NCBI GenBank assembly: GCA_036244855.1
Contig: BQKZ01001741.1
Coordinates: forward strand, 1 to 64,000
Length of the DNA stretch: 64,000 bases
Origin: Temnopleurus reevesii
Lineage: Eukaryota > Echinodermata > Echinoidea > Temnopleuroida > Temnopleuridae
Direction: 5' to 3'
How positions within the stretch are numbered: position 1 is the stretch's first letter; every line of letters begins with the position of its first letter. Of this stretch, positions 47,263 to 60,165 are shown piece by piece. Made by a program: the position numbers and the translations under genes. The notes beneath the pieces are model-generated. The model was not told the DNA's origin. It saw only the letters and a program-made list of their open reading frames with translations, and did not search any database.

Positions 47263-47378
47263 TGCACGTTTCATTAGGCGCCCTGGGTGATAGCTTTTAT
47301 GAATACCTTCTAAAGTCCTTCATAATGTCAGGTGGAAAAGATGAAGAAGGGAAACAGATGTACTTTGCTGCACTAGAG
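47263..47378 (+). CDS. MAN1A-like: Exon 7 (sixth readable): GH47 segment with catalytic aspartate LGDSFYEYLLK
   Basis: This exon of 116 nt consists of two bases completing a split codon and 38 codons, HVSLGALGDSFYEYLLKSF then IMSGGKDEEGKQMYFAALE, ending in phase 0 at the donor gag|gtaaga. The acceptor is cattttgcag. The aspartate of LGDSFYEY corresponds to Asp463 of human ER mannosidase I, the second essential acid of the active site. The sequence HVSLGALGDSF is closer to insect-type GALGDSF than to the mammalian GGLGDSF. The third catalytic acid (Glu599 equivalent, in the RPE motif) and all further barrel helices are not in the window. Confidence 0.96.
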
Positions 47379-47635
47379 GTAAGAATGTTTTATCTTATAT
47401 AAAAGAATGATCAATAACCTCAAAAATATGTGGAGAAATAATTTCATTGCACTTTGAAACAAAAATATTAAACATTTATAAACTCATATTTAGTAGTTAT
47501 GTTTTTCTTCAGGATTTATTTTCAACAAATCTTTATCGCATCGGTATTCAGAAGCCAGTTCATAAACTCAACAATGATTTCTTCACATTTTGTGAATGAA
47601 TATCACATTGTATTACTCTTTTGTCTGTGAATTAT

Positions 47636-48145
47636 TTTTCCCAATGCTCTAGCACATGACAGGGTTTTGTGTGTGTCCATGACATTTGTTATGTGGTATT
47701 CATGAATGCTGGGATGAGAGATGGGATGAATGATGTCATGGTTTTGGATTTGGGGTGGGGGGTGGGGAGGGGTCAGTTTTTTGTTAAAATATAGACGTAC
47801 AAAAGTCCCTAAGTCTATGAATAGTCTTGGTGGTGCCCATGTATCATTCCTCTTTGGTATTATCCGATTTCCTTAATTCTCGAACACATAATCAGGATTT
47901 GCTCATGACATTTTTAATTTGACATTCATGATTGTGGGAACAGATGATGATTTAATTTATGATTTTTTTTTAAGTCACGCACACGTTAAAAAATGGCATA
48001 ATCTTTAAACATGCTTGGTGATACCCGTGTATTATTCCTCTTGTTTTTTCCCCCGTTTTTCTCAATGCTATGGCACAGGATTAGGTTTTGTCCATGACAT
48101 TTTTCATTTGACATTCATGAATGTTGAAATTGATAATGATTGACA
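47636..48145. repeat. Three diverged tandem units of ~200 bp
   Basis: TTGTCCATGACATTTTTCAT-like, TGACATTCATGAATG-like and GTGATACCCGTGTATTATTC-like words recur at about 47675-47710, 47905-47935 and 48090-48120, in the same order. Confidence 0.7.
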
Positions 48146-49919
48146 CGTATAGTCTTGAAATTACAGACTTTCTTGTACATTTTCTATAAATCTGATACTT
48201 AGCAGAAGTGCCAACCATTCCAGGATAAACTTGATAAAATTAGAATGGCAAATATTTACTCAGGAGAGAGAGATTGTGTTAATTTCATTCTCATGCATAT
48301 TCCTGAAAGATTGGCAAAGGGCCCAATTTTTTTTAATCAATAATCATGTAAGTGCGCTCAGGTATTAACAAACACGAACATACACACACATACTTTCTTT
48401 TGTCACACCCAAATGTACATTTACTTGACAATATTTTTTCTTGTATTATTTTGCTCTTTAGCCCTTGGATATCAAATCGGGAATGGGCATTATAATGCTG
48501 TATTATTTAAAATCCGATAAAAATCTGGAATAAAATCTGACCAGCAATAATTTCCTGTTTTTAAATTTGATCTATAAGCCAATGGATATGAACAAATAGA
48601 TGAGTGGCTTACAACAGATATCCATTTGGTTATAACTCAGGAAATAATTATCATTAAGGACTTTTTGATGGCAGTTTATATTTTCATCTATATATTCTGA
48701 AATCATTCTTATCCTCTCCCTGAGAAAACAGACAGCCCAATGACTTGAAATCACTTCAAAAATACGAAGCATTTAAGATCAATGATATGGATATTTGCCG
48801 TGGAAGTAAATCGTGCTCTGCCTGGTTTTCCAGCTTTGTTTGCATTCTGCCAAGATGTGGAGTTGAAGTTCTTCATCAATCGATCTCTATCCCTCTGCCT
48901 GTGCTCCTAGGTGCATGTCTAATGCATCGCTTTCCTCACTCGTTCTGAAATCTTATGTTTTATTCATGGATTTGTCTGACTTTGCGAGATTTTCCTCAAC
49001 CAACTGTGAGATATGGAGTATAATTGTTCCCACCCCTCTTATCTAGAAAGCGCTCAATCCTGTGAGGGGGGGGGGGGCGATACTCACTTCCAGTATTACT
49101 CCCTGTGTGTTATGCCATTCATGCATAGATCTGTACATTTTACATGCTTTAATTCATATCTTCATATCCGTAGTGAAAGCTTTCAGGAACTTGTTTGAAG
49201 ACTTAAAGTTCAAATAGTTTTTTCCCCCTAAAGATTCAGCAATCCAAATCAAATCTGGAACTTTTATCATCGTATTATACACATTTTACAGTTGTATAGT
49301 GATTATTATGCCATTTTCATGAATTAATTCTTTGTGAAAATTTGAATCAGATTTATTCTATACAAATTCTAGAATCCACCAAATTCCTTTATTATTGGCC
49401 CTTCAATTTATCATTTATCGCTTGTTGATACGAAAAATGTATCAAAATATGATACACAAAAACTATATTTTTAAATTTACATCAAAATTTTTGAAGTACT
49501 TGAAGTTTATCTGGCCTGTAACAGATTTTTGTTAGTTATTTATTTTTGTTTTACATTTTTTTTGTAGAAATCATAGCAAAAACACATTTGATCTGATATT
49601 TCAAGCAGTATGTTCCTAATTATAGATTAAAAGACTTGACACATCAGAAGAAATATCAGATCTCTGTTCTTTTAATGCATCCATTTATAAGACTAAGTGT
49701 ATGTATGAAATATTGATTAGATGGGAGTGCCATTGTTTAATTTCTATGGCATACATATGTACACAGAAATGTTAATTGTTTGCAGTGCAGTTTGTAAGGG
49801 ATGTTTGGACAGAGTAACAGCTTTCCTGACCTGAATCTTTTTTCCCCCTTTGAACTTTTGAAATACATGTACTAGGTTCAGTTCCATGTATTATTCGGGA
49901 GTGTATTGTATATATATGT

Positions 49920-50384
49920 CATTTGCAAAAGTTTAAGACCACTTTTCATATTTGTATTAACCTGTAGACATTCATTGGTGGAGTCAGAAGAGTTTTACTG
50001 AAATCTTTGGATGACATTTGCTCCAATTCACTGCTTAAACAGCAAGTTGTAGTGCTCAGACTATCAATGAAACCCTGGAAAAGACAAATTAGTTTGAACT
50101 CTTGGAAAGATTTTGCGAGATCTCACACAATGATCCCCATTTCATCAGGCTTGTTGTGATTAAAGCAATGTCGAGGATCACACATTGTACAAGATCTTTC
50201 TGAAAATTGAAGCACCTCTCTTTAATACAAGGAAACTGATATTAACATGAACATTAGTTTTAATCATGTGAGCAGAAAGTAAGGACCAATTTGCACACAT
50301 TTGTGAGTAAACCTCCTTGAGTAAAGATATGACTGTACAGAGGCAAGTGCAAAAATTGCAGGTGGTCTTAAACTTTTACTATAG
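49920..50384. mobile_element. Tc1/mariner-like non-autonomous element
   Basis: AAAAGTTTAAGACCAC at 49927-49942 is perfectly inverted at 50362-50377. The sequence GTTTAAGACCAC with GTGCAAAAATTGCAGGTGG next to it resembles ends of Tc1-type transposons, and TA-rich DNA flanks both sides. At about 465 bp without an open frame it cannot encode a transposase. Confidence 0.7.
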
Positions 50385-51267
50385 ACTGTATATCAAATTT
50401 CATTCACACATCAATGTATAGGATAAGAGATTTGTAATTTTCTCAAGGTTAGAATGAGAGGTACAGTATTAATGATAACTAGTAGGAAGTAAAAAGTGCT
50501 CTCTGTTTAAATAATTTTTCATTTTTCGTGTTTCAGTCAATTTCCAGCTGTTTGTAATGCTTGTTCAATGTCATGAATGAATAATTGATTAAGGTGGTTA
50601 ACCAGAATCTACTTTAGAAACTTTCATGTTTTCCAAGTACTTGCATTGTTTTATTAATAAATGACCTCTGATTTATGAAACAGCCCAAAGACATTGTGGT
50701 CTACAGAAATATGCCATGCCTATCTATCTTGCGGCAAATGACCTATTTACAGTCTGACTTGTATTTTGAGACGTCCCTTGACTATTACTGTTCCTAAAAG
50801 AGCATGAAGGAAGTTGCCATTTTCGATTCTTCCTGAAAATGACTAATATGTTGTGAAACTTGAAGGATTCAAAGCTTCTTTCGTTCAGTCTTCAGACTTG
50901 TGTTGGTCAGTGAATAGCATAGTTTTTATGTTGCTCTGCAATAATCATTAAAAAAAAAAGTTAAGACCCAAGTTGGAGGAGAAAGAACTTCACTATTTAA
51001 ATTTATTCTTCAATAGCAGTATCTCATTATTCAAAGCCAAGCTCTCCTAGGATTTTGTGAATGAAAAAGGGTTTACATGTAGTAGGATTTTGGGTTCTGA
51101 GTTTCATAGATGCAGATTTACAATAAGATGGATACAGGGTATTTCTGAAAGATGTTTTCATATTTATACTTTTGTATTATTCATAAAGCAGTAGGCCTCG
51201 TACTTGAATTAATTTGCATCGAGAGTCATACAGAAGATTGTGAAATTGTGAACACAATTGAATATCG

Positions 51268-51665
51268 AGATATGCAGTTTCCATGATATTGTTTCCAATT
51301 CACCCCTAGACAAACATTTCCTTGTGATAGTTCTCTTTAAAAGAAAAGCATGTTTTTCACTTTATTTTGGCTAGGGTGTACACCTTTTTAAAGTTGTCAA
51401 AAATTCATGGTCAACCAAAGCCCCCCCCTCCCCTCATGCAGAGCATAATGTGCAGTTTCCATAATAATGTTTCCAATTCTCTCCCCCTAATACTCAGAAT
51501 TCCTTGCACATTTTCTTTTTAAAGAAGTATACTTTTCACTTTATTTTGGCTAGGGTGGTGTACTGTCCTCTTTCTGAGGGTTTCAGTTGAACTTTTGAGA
51601 AACCTTTAACACCTTCTTAAACTAGTCAAAGATTCATGGTCAAGCGAAGGCCCCCCAGAGCAGAA
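51268..51665. repeat. Tandem duplication, ~185-bp period
   Basis: TGCAGTTTCCATxATxxTGT, TTTCACTTTATTTTGGCTAG and GTCAAAxATTCATGGTCAA occur at 51270-51430 and again at 51450-51650, each followed by a C-rich stretch. Confidence 0.85.
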
Positions 51666-52323
51666 TCCTTTAATAATTCATGCAATGAAAACCTATATCT
51701 ATCCTTGTCTTAAAGGAGAGTGTGGATAACATGTTTTGATACTATGAATGATGGAATAGGCAGCGGGATCAGGTTGAGTTCGATTCCTGGTGATTTGAAG
51801 CAGAAGTATCATCACAGTTTCATGAGGTCAATCCATAGGATAGTGATGACTCCCACAAGATAGATCTCGCGTGGATACCGTTTGCGGAATTTTCACCTGT
51901 GACCTGATCCTCCTGTGTGCTTGTGTGCAAATGCAAAAATCTTTTTCATGAGCCCTCTTGTTATGATTTGATATCTACATGTAGACTAAAGGGCAGGGGC
52001 CCAAAATCTATAGGAATTATTAATTCAAATATATTTGTGTTTGTAATACAATTTTGAGAGAATTTCATTGAAAAATAGAAATTCGACAGCATTTTTATTA
52101 AATTTGGTCCATTTTGAGAAGAACGCGATTGAAAATTGTGATACGTATTGATATGTGTACAATAAATTCATACCAATTAAGCCGAATTATGAAAAAAAAA
52201 TTAAATTGATTTCAATGTTGCAAATGGTATTAATCTTCGGAGAAGGTCATGAGTTACTCTATAGTGTAGTCATGGCACCAGTAAGCAAGATCCTGTGTGT
52301 GGCAAAAGCTTCGCATGTGACCT

Positions 52324-52457
52324 GGGGCCTACATGTATAAGATAAAGAGATGCAATTAATTTTGCCATCAATTGTATCTCTTTGATACCCACTTTGCCAT
52401 AGACTTATGATTAATATTTATCGTAAGTCTAATTGCATCGTCTATGTTACAGGCCCC
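52324..52457. mobile_element. Foldback MITE with GGGGCCT ends
   Basis: GGGGCCTACATGTATAAGAT and AGATGCAATTAA on the left pair with TAATTGCATCGTCTATGTTA and CAGGCCCC on the right. The length is 134 bp. Confidence 0.75.
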
Positions 52458-54193
52458 TGATCCTTCTGTGCCTGTGCACAAATGCACAAAACCTCTCTTG
52501 AATACCCCCTCTCCCCTCCCTCTCCTGAAAGATAAGTCCTGGATCTATAGATTATAGTCCTCGACCAGAGTTGGAAATACAAAGGCAGGGGCCGTAAATC
52601 TATAGGATATTCATTTTTATGAACATAAAAAGAATAACATAATTTAAAGTCTATTTATGCTGTTAGCTTGTTAAGATTAAAATTCACTATGTGACGCACC
52701 ATTTCTCCTTTTTTTAATTGTTCAATAAGTTAAGTTTTTGTGCCCAATTTTTATATTTTTCCAAAATTAGGGAAGCTTATAACAATGTAAGCATAAGAAA
52801 AAGTATATTTTGTGGTTAATTTTCAATGCTGTACTGAAAATTTTTCTGAAATACAATGATTAATTGTTTTTATCAAGACAATCACCTTCCTAGCCTTTAA
52901 TTGATATCTGCAGGGTATGGTTTTGGTTTCTATCTCTTAAGTACCCTCATCCAGAATGGCCAAGAAGCCAACAAAAGGAAAGTAACCAACTGCATGTTTG
53001 TTGTAACTTGTTATATGTACATCATCAGCAACGCAAAATACGAGTGCTTTTTTTTTAATATCTGGCACTATGAATTAAGTGCTATTTTGTGCAATTTAAG
53101 TACAATCTTTACTCTTTTTTGCTGCATGTACATGTAATCTAAAATGGCCACTTATTTTTGCATTTGATATACCAGCACTCCTATTTAATTATAGGGGTTT
53201 TTACTTCATGAGTTTGGCAGCTCTGTATAAAGAGGTTACCATCAGATGAATTCTGATATATGAAATTTCACAAAGAGAGTATTTATACCATCATATATCC
53301 TTTACTCTCAGCTATGGGCTGTAGTATTGCCCTTCTGTCATTTTATCCTCCTAACCAATACATGGTCATTCTTGATAAGAAAATAGTATTTGACCGACTG
53401 TACCACCGGTGAACCTCTAGTCTAATTCATCAAAATCAATTCAGCTGCGAGTGCTTCAATCTTGTACAGGTATATGGATTATTGAAATGGGTAAATTCAG
53501 TATTTTCAAATGTTTCTTTTCCAGCTGTCTGCTGTTACAGAATGCTGAAAAAAAAAACAATTTATTCAGAGGAATTTGTTTGAAAGATGGTGTTTATTTT
53601 GAGTTTTAAAGTATTTGATCAGTAATGGTCATGATGAAGAAATTGGTCTGAAATGAACTGAAGAATTCTGAAATTGCTTTACATAAAATACAAATGTTTT
53701 TTCCCCTAATATGTTCTATGGGCAATTTGTATCCCTATTAATGTACACATGTGGCTGTGGTATTGCAAAATTTACAAATGCATCATCATCTATATTTTTT
53801 TGTGATTGATTAGGCCATCTTTTATGCCATGTTTCAGTTGATTTTATTTGGTTACAGGGAAGTCTTTGTCAATGGAATGGTGCAGTTTTTAAAATATATT
53901 TTTCATTTATATTTTTCATTTTAATTTTTCAATGTCTGCTTTTTATTTTATATTTAACAAAAGTTGATCTTCCATGGGGCCCTGCAAGCATAAAAACAAG
54001 TACATGTAAATATATACAATTTAAAACAATGAATACAATTGATTGTATGTATTGATTGTATATTGACAAAACTACTTTGTTTTGTATCAAGTATCATGTA
54101 TAGGCTTGCTGAGTTATTTGCACTGAATTCAAAACACAAAGATCCTATGTGATTCAAGGTATCTACGAAAGCCAGCTTGTGATCACGTAGGCC

Positions 54194-54365
54194 TGATTGG
54201 ACGATGTTAGATGTCATGTTTGATGATGATGTCATTGGATAATGATGAAGAAACGCTAATGAGCAACCAGAGGCCTCCGNTGATTGGACGATGTTAGATG
54301 TCATGTTTGATGATGATGTCATTGGATAATGATGAAGAAACGCTAATGAGCAACCAGAGGCCTCC
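54194..54365. repeat. 85-bp identical direct repeat separated by one N
   Basis: TGATTGGACGATGTTAGATG begins identical copies at 54194-54278 and 54281-54365. A single N at 54280 lies exactly at the junction. Confidence 0.9.
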
Positions 54366-54954
54366 ATCCAATATGGCCTCCCAAGCTCAATAACGCTCAT
54401 TACGCCCTACACGTACCCCAAGGCGCTCTGCCGTTCAGATGATCTGCTGAATATACCTGTTTATGATTGGTCTTCTCGGATACCAGTAAATGATTTTAAC
54501 CTTTTTGGACAATACACTGGTTTTGTCCTGCTTTTCAGGCAGTTTGTTATTTGTGTAAAAGAAGCTTTGTTGAATACCACTACGCAAAAGAATCATTCCA
54601 TGACAAGACTTTCTCAATAAAGATTGATAAATTAATTCTTAGATGAAAAACAGTGATATCAGACATTGTGTGTTTCAATGTTGATTATATGTCCAGAGTG
54701 AAAACCTTGCCGGTACCACCACCAGTCTGTTGACAAAATTGCAGCATTATGTTTATCCATTTTACTTTCCGATAATTGGATGCTGAGATGCAAAGCTATG
54801 ATCTTAACTATCTTTCATATTCTGTAAGATGTGCACTTGGCAGTATTTTTTTCTGTGAAGTCATTTTCCAATCAATCGCATGAAGCAGCACAGTATTTAC
54901 ATGCCATTCCTCAATCTCTGTCAGCAAATACAAATCAACTACAGCCGGAATAAG

Positions 54955-55225
54955 TCTTGACTTTTTCCTCTCTTTCAGTCTGTGTTCCTCCCTACATGTA
55001 CCTCCCTCTCTTTCTCCCGCCATCTCTCTATTCCGTTCTAATATCTCAGCGTTACTCCCTCCCTCCCTCCCTTCCTCCCTTTCTCNCTGTTCCTCCCTCA
55101 TTGTCTCCCCTCCCTCCCTTCATCACTCCTCTTGGTCCCTTGCTCCTCTTCTTACCTTTAGCCTTTCTCTTCTTTCTGTCTTTTTATGTCTATCTCCCCA
55201 CTGCTCTTTCTCAGACAGTTTCTAT
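54955..55225. repeat. Pyrimidine-rich tract
   Basis: The sequence is rich in TCCCTCCC with one N at 55086. Serine/proline/leucine frames here and the charged minus-strand frame are compositional. Confidence 0.75.
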
Positions 55226-55721
55226 TTTGTATTCAGCATAAAGCAAGGCATGTAGTCATTTTCAAACATTTTTATCACAAGATTTCTAGGTTGTGTGCAA
55301 TCCTTTTCTTTGTTTTTTGTGTATATATCTCAAATCATTTCTGAAATCTGCCCAACATGGTATCAAGGATACAGATGCACTTTCTTCTTTAGGTGAGAGA
55401 AAAAGAGAAGTCCACCCTTGTCAAACGGTAGCTAATATTTGTAGATCACATCACCGTCATCCATCTCACATCTCCCTGACTCACCTATTCCAAACCATCT
55501 TCACGCCCATCCTCGATCCCCTTTCCGCTGGTATTTACACTCTCCATCAGCTCTATTATCTTCTTGGTGTCTTGCTAATCGAAGGGCAAATAGTCATTTC
55601 TCGTTTTTGGTTTTAAGCCGCGGTAGGGCTTGAATAATACCTGATGTTTGCCCAATTTGGCACCAGGACTGTGTAATCGGATTGGTGTGAGGTGGAGACA
55701 TGTGCCATGATGCAGCACTTG

Positions 55722-56310
55722 ATATAGTATGATGGAAGATCAGCGCCCAAATACATGAATCTTATTAATACTTCCAAGGTGCTGACATGATTCAGGGAAT
55801 CTCCTTTTTGCCCAATCAAATGCAGTATTCCAGTAGATGTTTAATTGTCATCGGTTGCAGTATACAGTCAAACCTGTCTATAGTGGCTACTGTCTATAGT
55901 GACCACCTGTCTATAGTGGCCACTAAAATTAACTACCATCAGGTGAAAATGCATGTTATAGAACCTGTTTTGTCTTTACCATTTGTCTTTATTGTACATT
56001 CACCTACATTGTGTACCATTATTTATTGGATTAGCTTTATATTATTTTTCATTTCTCTTATTATGAACTTCAGACCATAATTCATTTAAGGGGAAATATC
56101 AGTGATATTGATACAATAATCTATATTTTCACTCTTTTTGGAGTGATCTCCATGACATTTTAGATATACATGTAGTATGATGGAAGACCAGCGCCGAGTT
56201 TAAATTAATCTTTTTAGTATTTTCAAGGTGCTGGCATCGTTCAGTGAATCTCCTTTTTGCCCAATCAATGCAATATACCTGTAGATTGTTATCGGTTGAA
56301 GTACATTTGG
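55722..56310. repeat. Direct duplication, ~440 bp apart
   Basis: GTATGATGGAAGATCAGCGC at 55727 and GTATGATGGAAGACCAGCGC at 56174 start ~140-bp similar segments containing GAATCTCCTTTTTGCCCAAT and TATCGGTTGxAGTA. A short TCTATAGTG minisatellite (55865-55925) lies between. Confidence 0.85.
55865..55925. repeat. 'TCTATAGTGACCACC' short minisatellite, copy 2
   Basis: Three to four units of about 17 bp are present: CCTGTCTATAGTGGCTA, CTGTCTATAGTGACCAC, CTGTCTATAGTGGCCAC. Confidence 0.85.
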
Positions 56311-56844
56311 AAGCATCGTGGTGTAGCAGTGCTTATTCTTGTCTTTAAACAAGAATAAGAGTGAAGAAGTTTGCATTAGGAAAGATTAGAAGCAAGTGAT
56401 TTTTGAAGTGATATTTATAATTATTCATTTAAATAATTTCTTACATTTTAAGACTACCATATGGCCACAATCGTACAAGATAGACACGCAACCAACTTAC
56501 ATTTTCAAGCCAACACAGGTTTAGGATATCATATGAAATACATATTAAAACTGTACAACACAATACATTCAAGTACAAATGTTGAATGTTCAGCCTTGTA
56601 CAATGTAAGCCGTATTGATACATAATGTAACCTACTTTACCTTTGGGGAATTTGAGACGTGTATTGTAGGATGTTCGTCCTGAAAGGTCACATGACCAAT
56701 ATATGTGTATCCACTTTTATAGAAACGAGATAGTATGAAACCATATTTGCACCATATTTTTCATTTCTAGCATTTGTGTACTGCAGTATCAGTAGTTGCA
56801 TAATTACATACAAGTTCAGTTTGCATATGCCCATTATATGATAG

Positions 56845-56955
56845 AAACAGTTTGGCCTGGTCAGAGGGTTGAGGGTTCAATTCCATGCCACAAAAATCAC
56901 TGCACTGAGCTGCACCCCACCCAGGTGATTTTGGGAAGAAATTTATTAAATGCAA
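56845..56955 (+). mobile_element. Possible SINE-like fragment
   Basis: A B-box-like GGGTTCAATTCC (56872 area) precedes GCACTGAGCTGCACCCCAC and CCAGGTGATTTTGGGAAG, recalling the SINE order but with poor overall match. Confidence 0.35.
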
Positions 56956-57937
56956 TGAGCAGCAAAATTATATAATCTACAGTGTAGCTAGGCAATAATT
57001 GCAAACTGTGCTTTAGATAAAATTGCATTGAACACTATCTAGCTGTTGTGTGTGTGTATACATTATCATTTACTTATAATATGGGCAAAACACAATGAAA
57101 TATACGGCTTAAATCTTCAACATGTATGACTCTTATCCTCACGTGTATGAAAGTGCTCACAAATTACTTTTGTAGAACTGAAGCAACTCAATAAATGTTT
57201 CCAGCTTATCTTGCAGTATTAGGATGAATAAAACAAGATATAAAGCCCTTCAAGGAAGTCTGGTATTAGTGTCGACTTTTGAGAGAGATCTTTTTACCAG
57301 CATTTGACATTTGTGTTGCAGAAAGCCCCAGCACTTTCAGATGAGAAAAATGCGCTTAGCTGCCACGTGTGCAAACGATGCTATAAAAGATAATACGGTG
57401 ATAATTTTTTTAACCTGAGTATTATTCTTTATTCAAAAGCATATTTTATAAAAAATGGAAATCAATAATAGAGTGTACCTAGAAGAATATACAACAGACA
57501 GTATTATAAACTAAGAATTGTATTTATGTTTTTCCTCTTTTTGGCATCATATTTACAGATATGTGAACTGTTCTTGAATATGTGTGACAATAGAAGTTAA
57601 ATTAAAATTAGAATTAAAAAGCGTAAATAAATCTTTCTCATTAGAACATGACACCAAAAGCCTTTCAATGAGTAATTTAGCTGGGAAGAAAATACTGAAT
57701 TTACATGAAAATACAATATATTTGAACAATGTGCAATGTGCAATGTTTGTAATGTCCATGTGGCATGCAAAACAAAGCCTGTAAAGTTTGCTGTAAAGAA
57801 AATACCAGCAAGAAAACTGCTTGCAATCTGATAGCTTCTCTGATTACATTCACAATCAGTTCATGTTACATTGCCCTAATTAATTGATACAGATCATGCA
57901 CACTAGCCTACTTTTTGTTAATGTTTAGTCTCAGCAA

Positions 57938-58066
57938 CCCTGTTTACACCAGCATAAATTTGATGCCTGGTGCTTCTATTTTGTGCTTTTACACCCTAAA
58001 ATATAAAAGGCCAGCGTGTGTCTACACCGGGATAGAGGCTGGCCTAAAAGCTGATGTAAATGGGGT
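57938..58066. mobile_element. Foldback MITE with CCCTGTTTACACCAGC ends
   Basis: CCCTGTTTACACCAGCATAA and the inverted GCTGATGTAAATGGGG are the ends; the inner TGCCTGGTGC pairs loosely with GAGGCTGGCC. The length is about 129 bp. Confidence 0.7.
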
Positions 58067-58667
58067 CAGTAATCAAATTCTCACTATCTTCAGTGAACAA
58101 ATTAGGAATGGAAAATTCGAAATATGATAAAGCATTCAAAGTTTTTACTAATCATGGCTGGGGGGGCAATTATGGTATGATAAATAAGGGGGTTACATTG
58201 TGGTTGTTCAATGAGAGGCTTTTTTAAAGAATTTAGTTTGGTCAGGCTATTAAAGCATTTTAATTTTTTTTTAGGTTTAATGTTAACAAGGTCAGCAACT
58301 GGCACTTTGTACATGCTTGATGTGTAATCCCTTCTAGTTGATAAGTTGTAGATGAACTGACCTTTTGCCCTCGTAGGTTTCACCTCGCACTTGTTTACTT
58401 ATTACTTACATGATGTATAATGTCCAGTCTGTATTAATTTTTGATAATTACGATAAGAGAGCGATATGCCATGCATTATCAAACAGCCCCCAAGCCATGG
58501 GCAGCTAGGGTTGAGACGTTTATCAATCTTCCCTCAAAAAGGGTTTCATGAAAATCCGGTGCAGTACGTCTCAATTTCATTTTATTTTATTATATAGTTC
58601 ATTTTTTATTACCATCTAGAAACATGATTCAATTTGAGAACATGTTTGAATCTTGATAAATCAATAA

Positions 58668-58945
58668 TAATGATAACAACATTTATATAGCGCTTACTTA
58701 ATACAAAGTGTTTCTAAGCGCTGTCTTGCATTATTACCCAACTACAGCATGGCTACCATTTGGCACTCACTGCATTTAGGGAATTCTTCCTACTGGTACC
58801 TATTCACCTTTTTACCTGGGTTGAGTGCAGCACACTGGGGATAAATTTCTTGCTAAAGGAAATTAATGTCATGGGTGGGATTTGAACCTATGACCCTTTG
58901 GTTGAAAGGTGAGAGTGTGACCCACTACACCATGACGTCTCCATA
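58668..58945 (-). mobile_element. tRNA-derived SINE, full-length reverse copy
   Basis: On the reverse strand the A box is TGGTGTAGTGG and the B box GGTTCAAATCC fits the consensus. Then come the family core (TTAATTTCCTTTAGCAAGAA, CTGCACTCAACCCAGGTAAA) and the tail AGCGCTATATAAATGTTGTT with ATTATT repeats. Confidence 0.85.
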
Positions 58946-59204
58946 TTCAAACATATATGCAGGCTTTAGGAAGAAGATAGCATTGAATTGATATTCCATA
59001 ATGATAATGAGTGTTGTATTCATGTATTGATCCTTCAATTGTTACAAGGATTCAAGAAAAGGAAATGAATATTAAATTCCAGATTGAAGATTTATCTTAA
59101 TCCAAATGAAAAGTTGTACTTGACATTTCTTGATTAGTTTTGCACTAATCTTGATTTATTGATTAGATTATTCATACAGTCTCCTTCACATTCAAGTTTT
59201 AAAT

Positions 59205-59345
59205 CACCCATCATGTTCTCACATAAATGAAATTAGAGTAATTGATTTCACTGTATTCATATTTTTTAGTTAAAATCATTGATCATATTCTCACGTAAAT
59301 GAAATTTGAGGAATTTATTCCATCATCATTGTATTCATCTTTTGT
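59205..59345. repeat. Short tandem duplication, ~73-bp period
   Basis: CATGTTCTCACATAAATGAA and ATTTCACTGTATTCAT in the first unit recur as CATATTCTCACGTAAATGAA and CATCATTGTATTCAT. Confidence 0.65.
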
Positions 59346-59884
59346 TTTCTTAGATTTGTTATTTTTTCCATCATATTACATTTGAGAATAGAAGAAAGCT
59401 GTTTTAGTTTGTGCAAAGAATTGAATAAAATTTCTGTTTGCATTTTGGTTTTATGTAGGATAATATGAAGTGGAATGAAATAGTAGAAATATGTTAAAGA
59501 GAAACTGCAAAAAATATGAAATCAAATTGCAAGTACACTTGGCATATTGTGCAGCATACAAAAACCCTTTGAAACGTTTGAATATGAGCCAATTTAGATT
59601 GAGTCGGGTTGTTCATTAAGCCCAATTCATGGTAATGACAGAAACATCTTGTTTTAGGGCACTCACTATATAGTGGTGCTGCGAGTGTGTTTCAAACCCA
59701 TTAGAGTAAAACCAATTTCTTAAACTAATGAAGTTGCATACCTCTCAAGGGATTGGTGAAAGCTCAAACCGCAAAGCACGACCTTGAACATAATGTATTT
59801 ATAGATATTTTAAAGGGATAGTGGTTTTAAACATACAATATTCAGGATTTTTCTTGTCAGTATTTGGTAATGCAAAAATGTATT

Positions 59885-60165
59885 AGGCATCGACGTGTGA
59901 TGTAGTGGTACTTGCCTTTCAACGTAACATTGCCTCAGGATCGTAGGTACTAATCCCACCCACAACCTCCATTTCCTTCAGCATGAAATTTACCCACATA
60001 TTGCTGCACTCAACTCGGGTAAGATGAATGGGTACCCATATGAAAAAATTCCTTGAATGCAGTAAGCGCTGAGTGGTATATGTGCTGTTGCAGGGGGATA
60101 ATACGCCGAGTGCATAGAAACATTTTGTATTAAATGCTATATAAATGTTGTCCATTATTGTGTGC
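59885..60165 (+). mobile_element. tRNA-derived SINE, forward copy
   Basis: TGATGTAGTGG, CCTTTCAACGTAACA, GTACTAATCCCACC, TTTCCTTCAGCATGAAATT, CTGCACTCAACTCGGGTAAG and a tail TGCTATATAAATGTTGTCCA occur in family order. The head is more diverged than in the 58668 copy. Confidence 0.8.
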
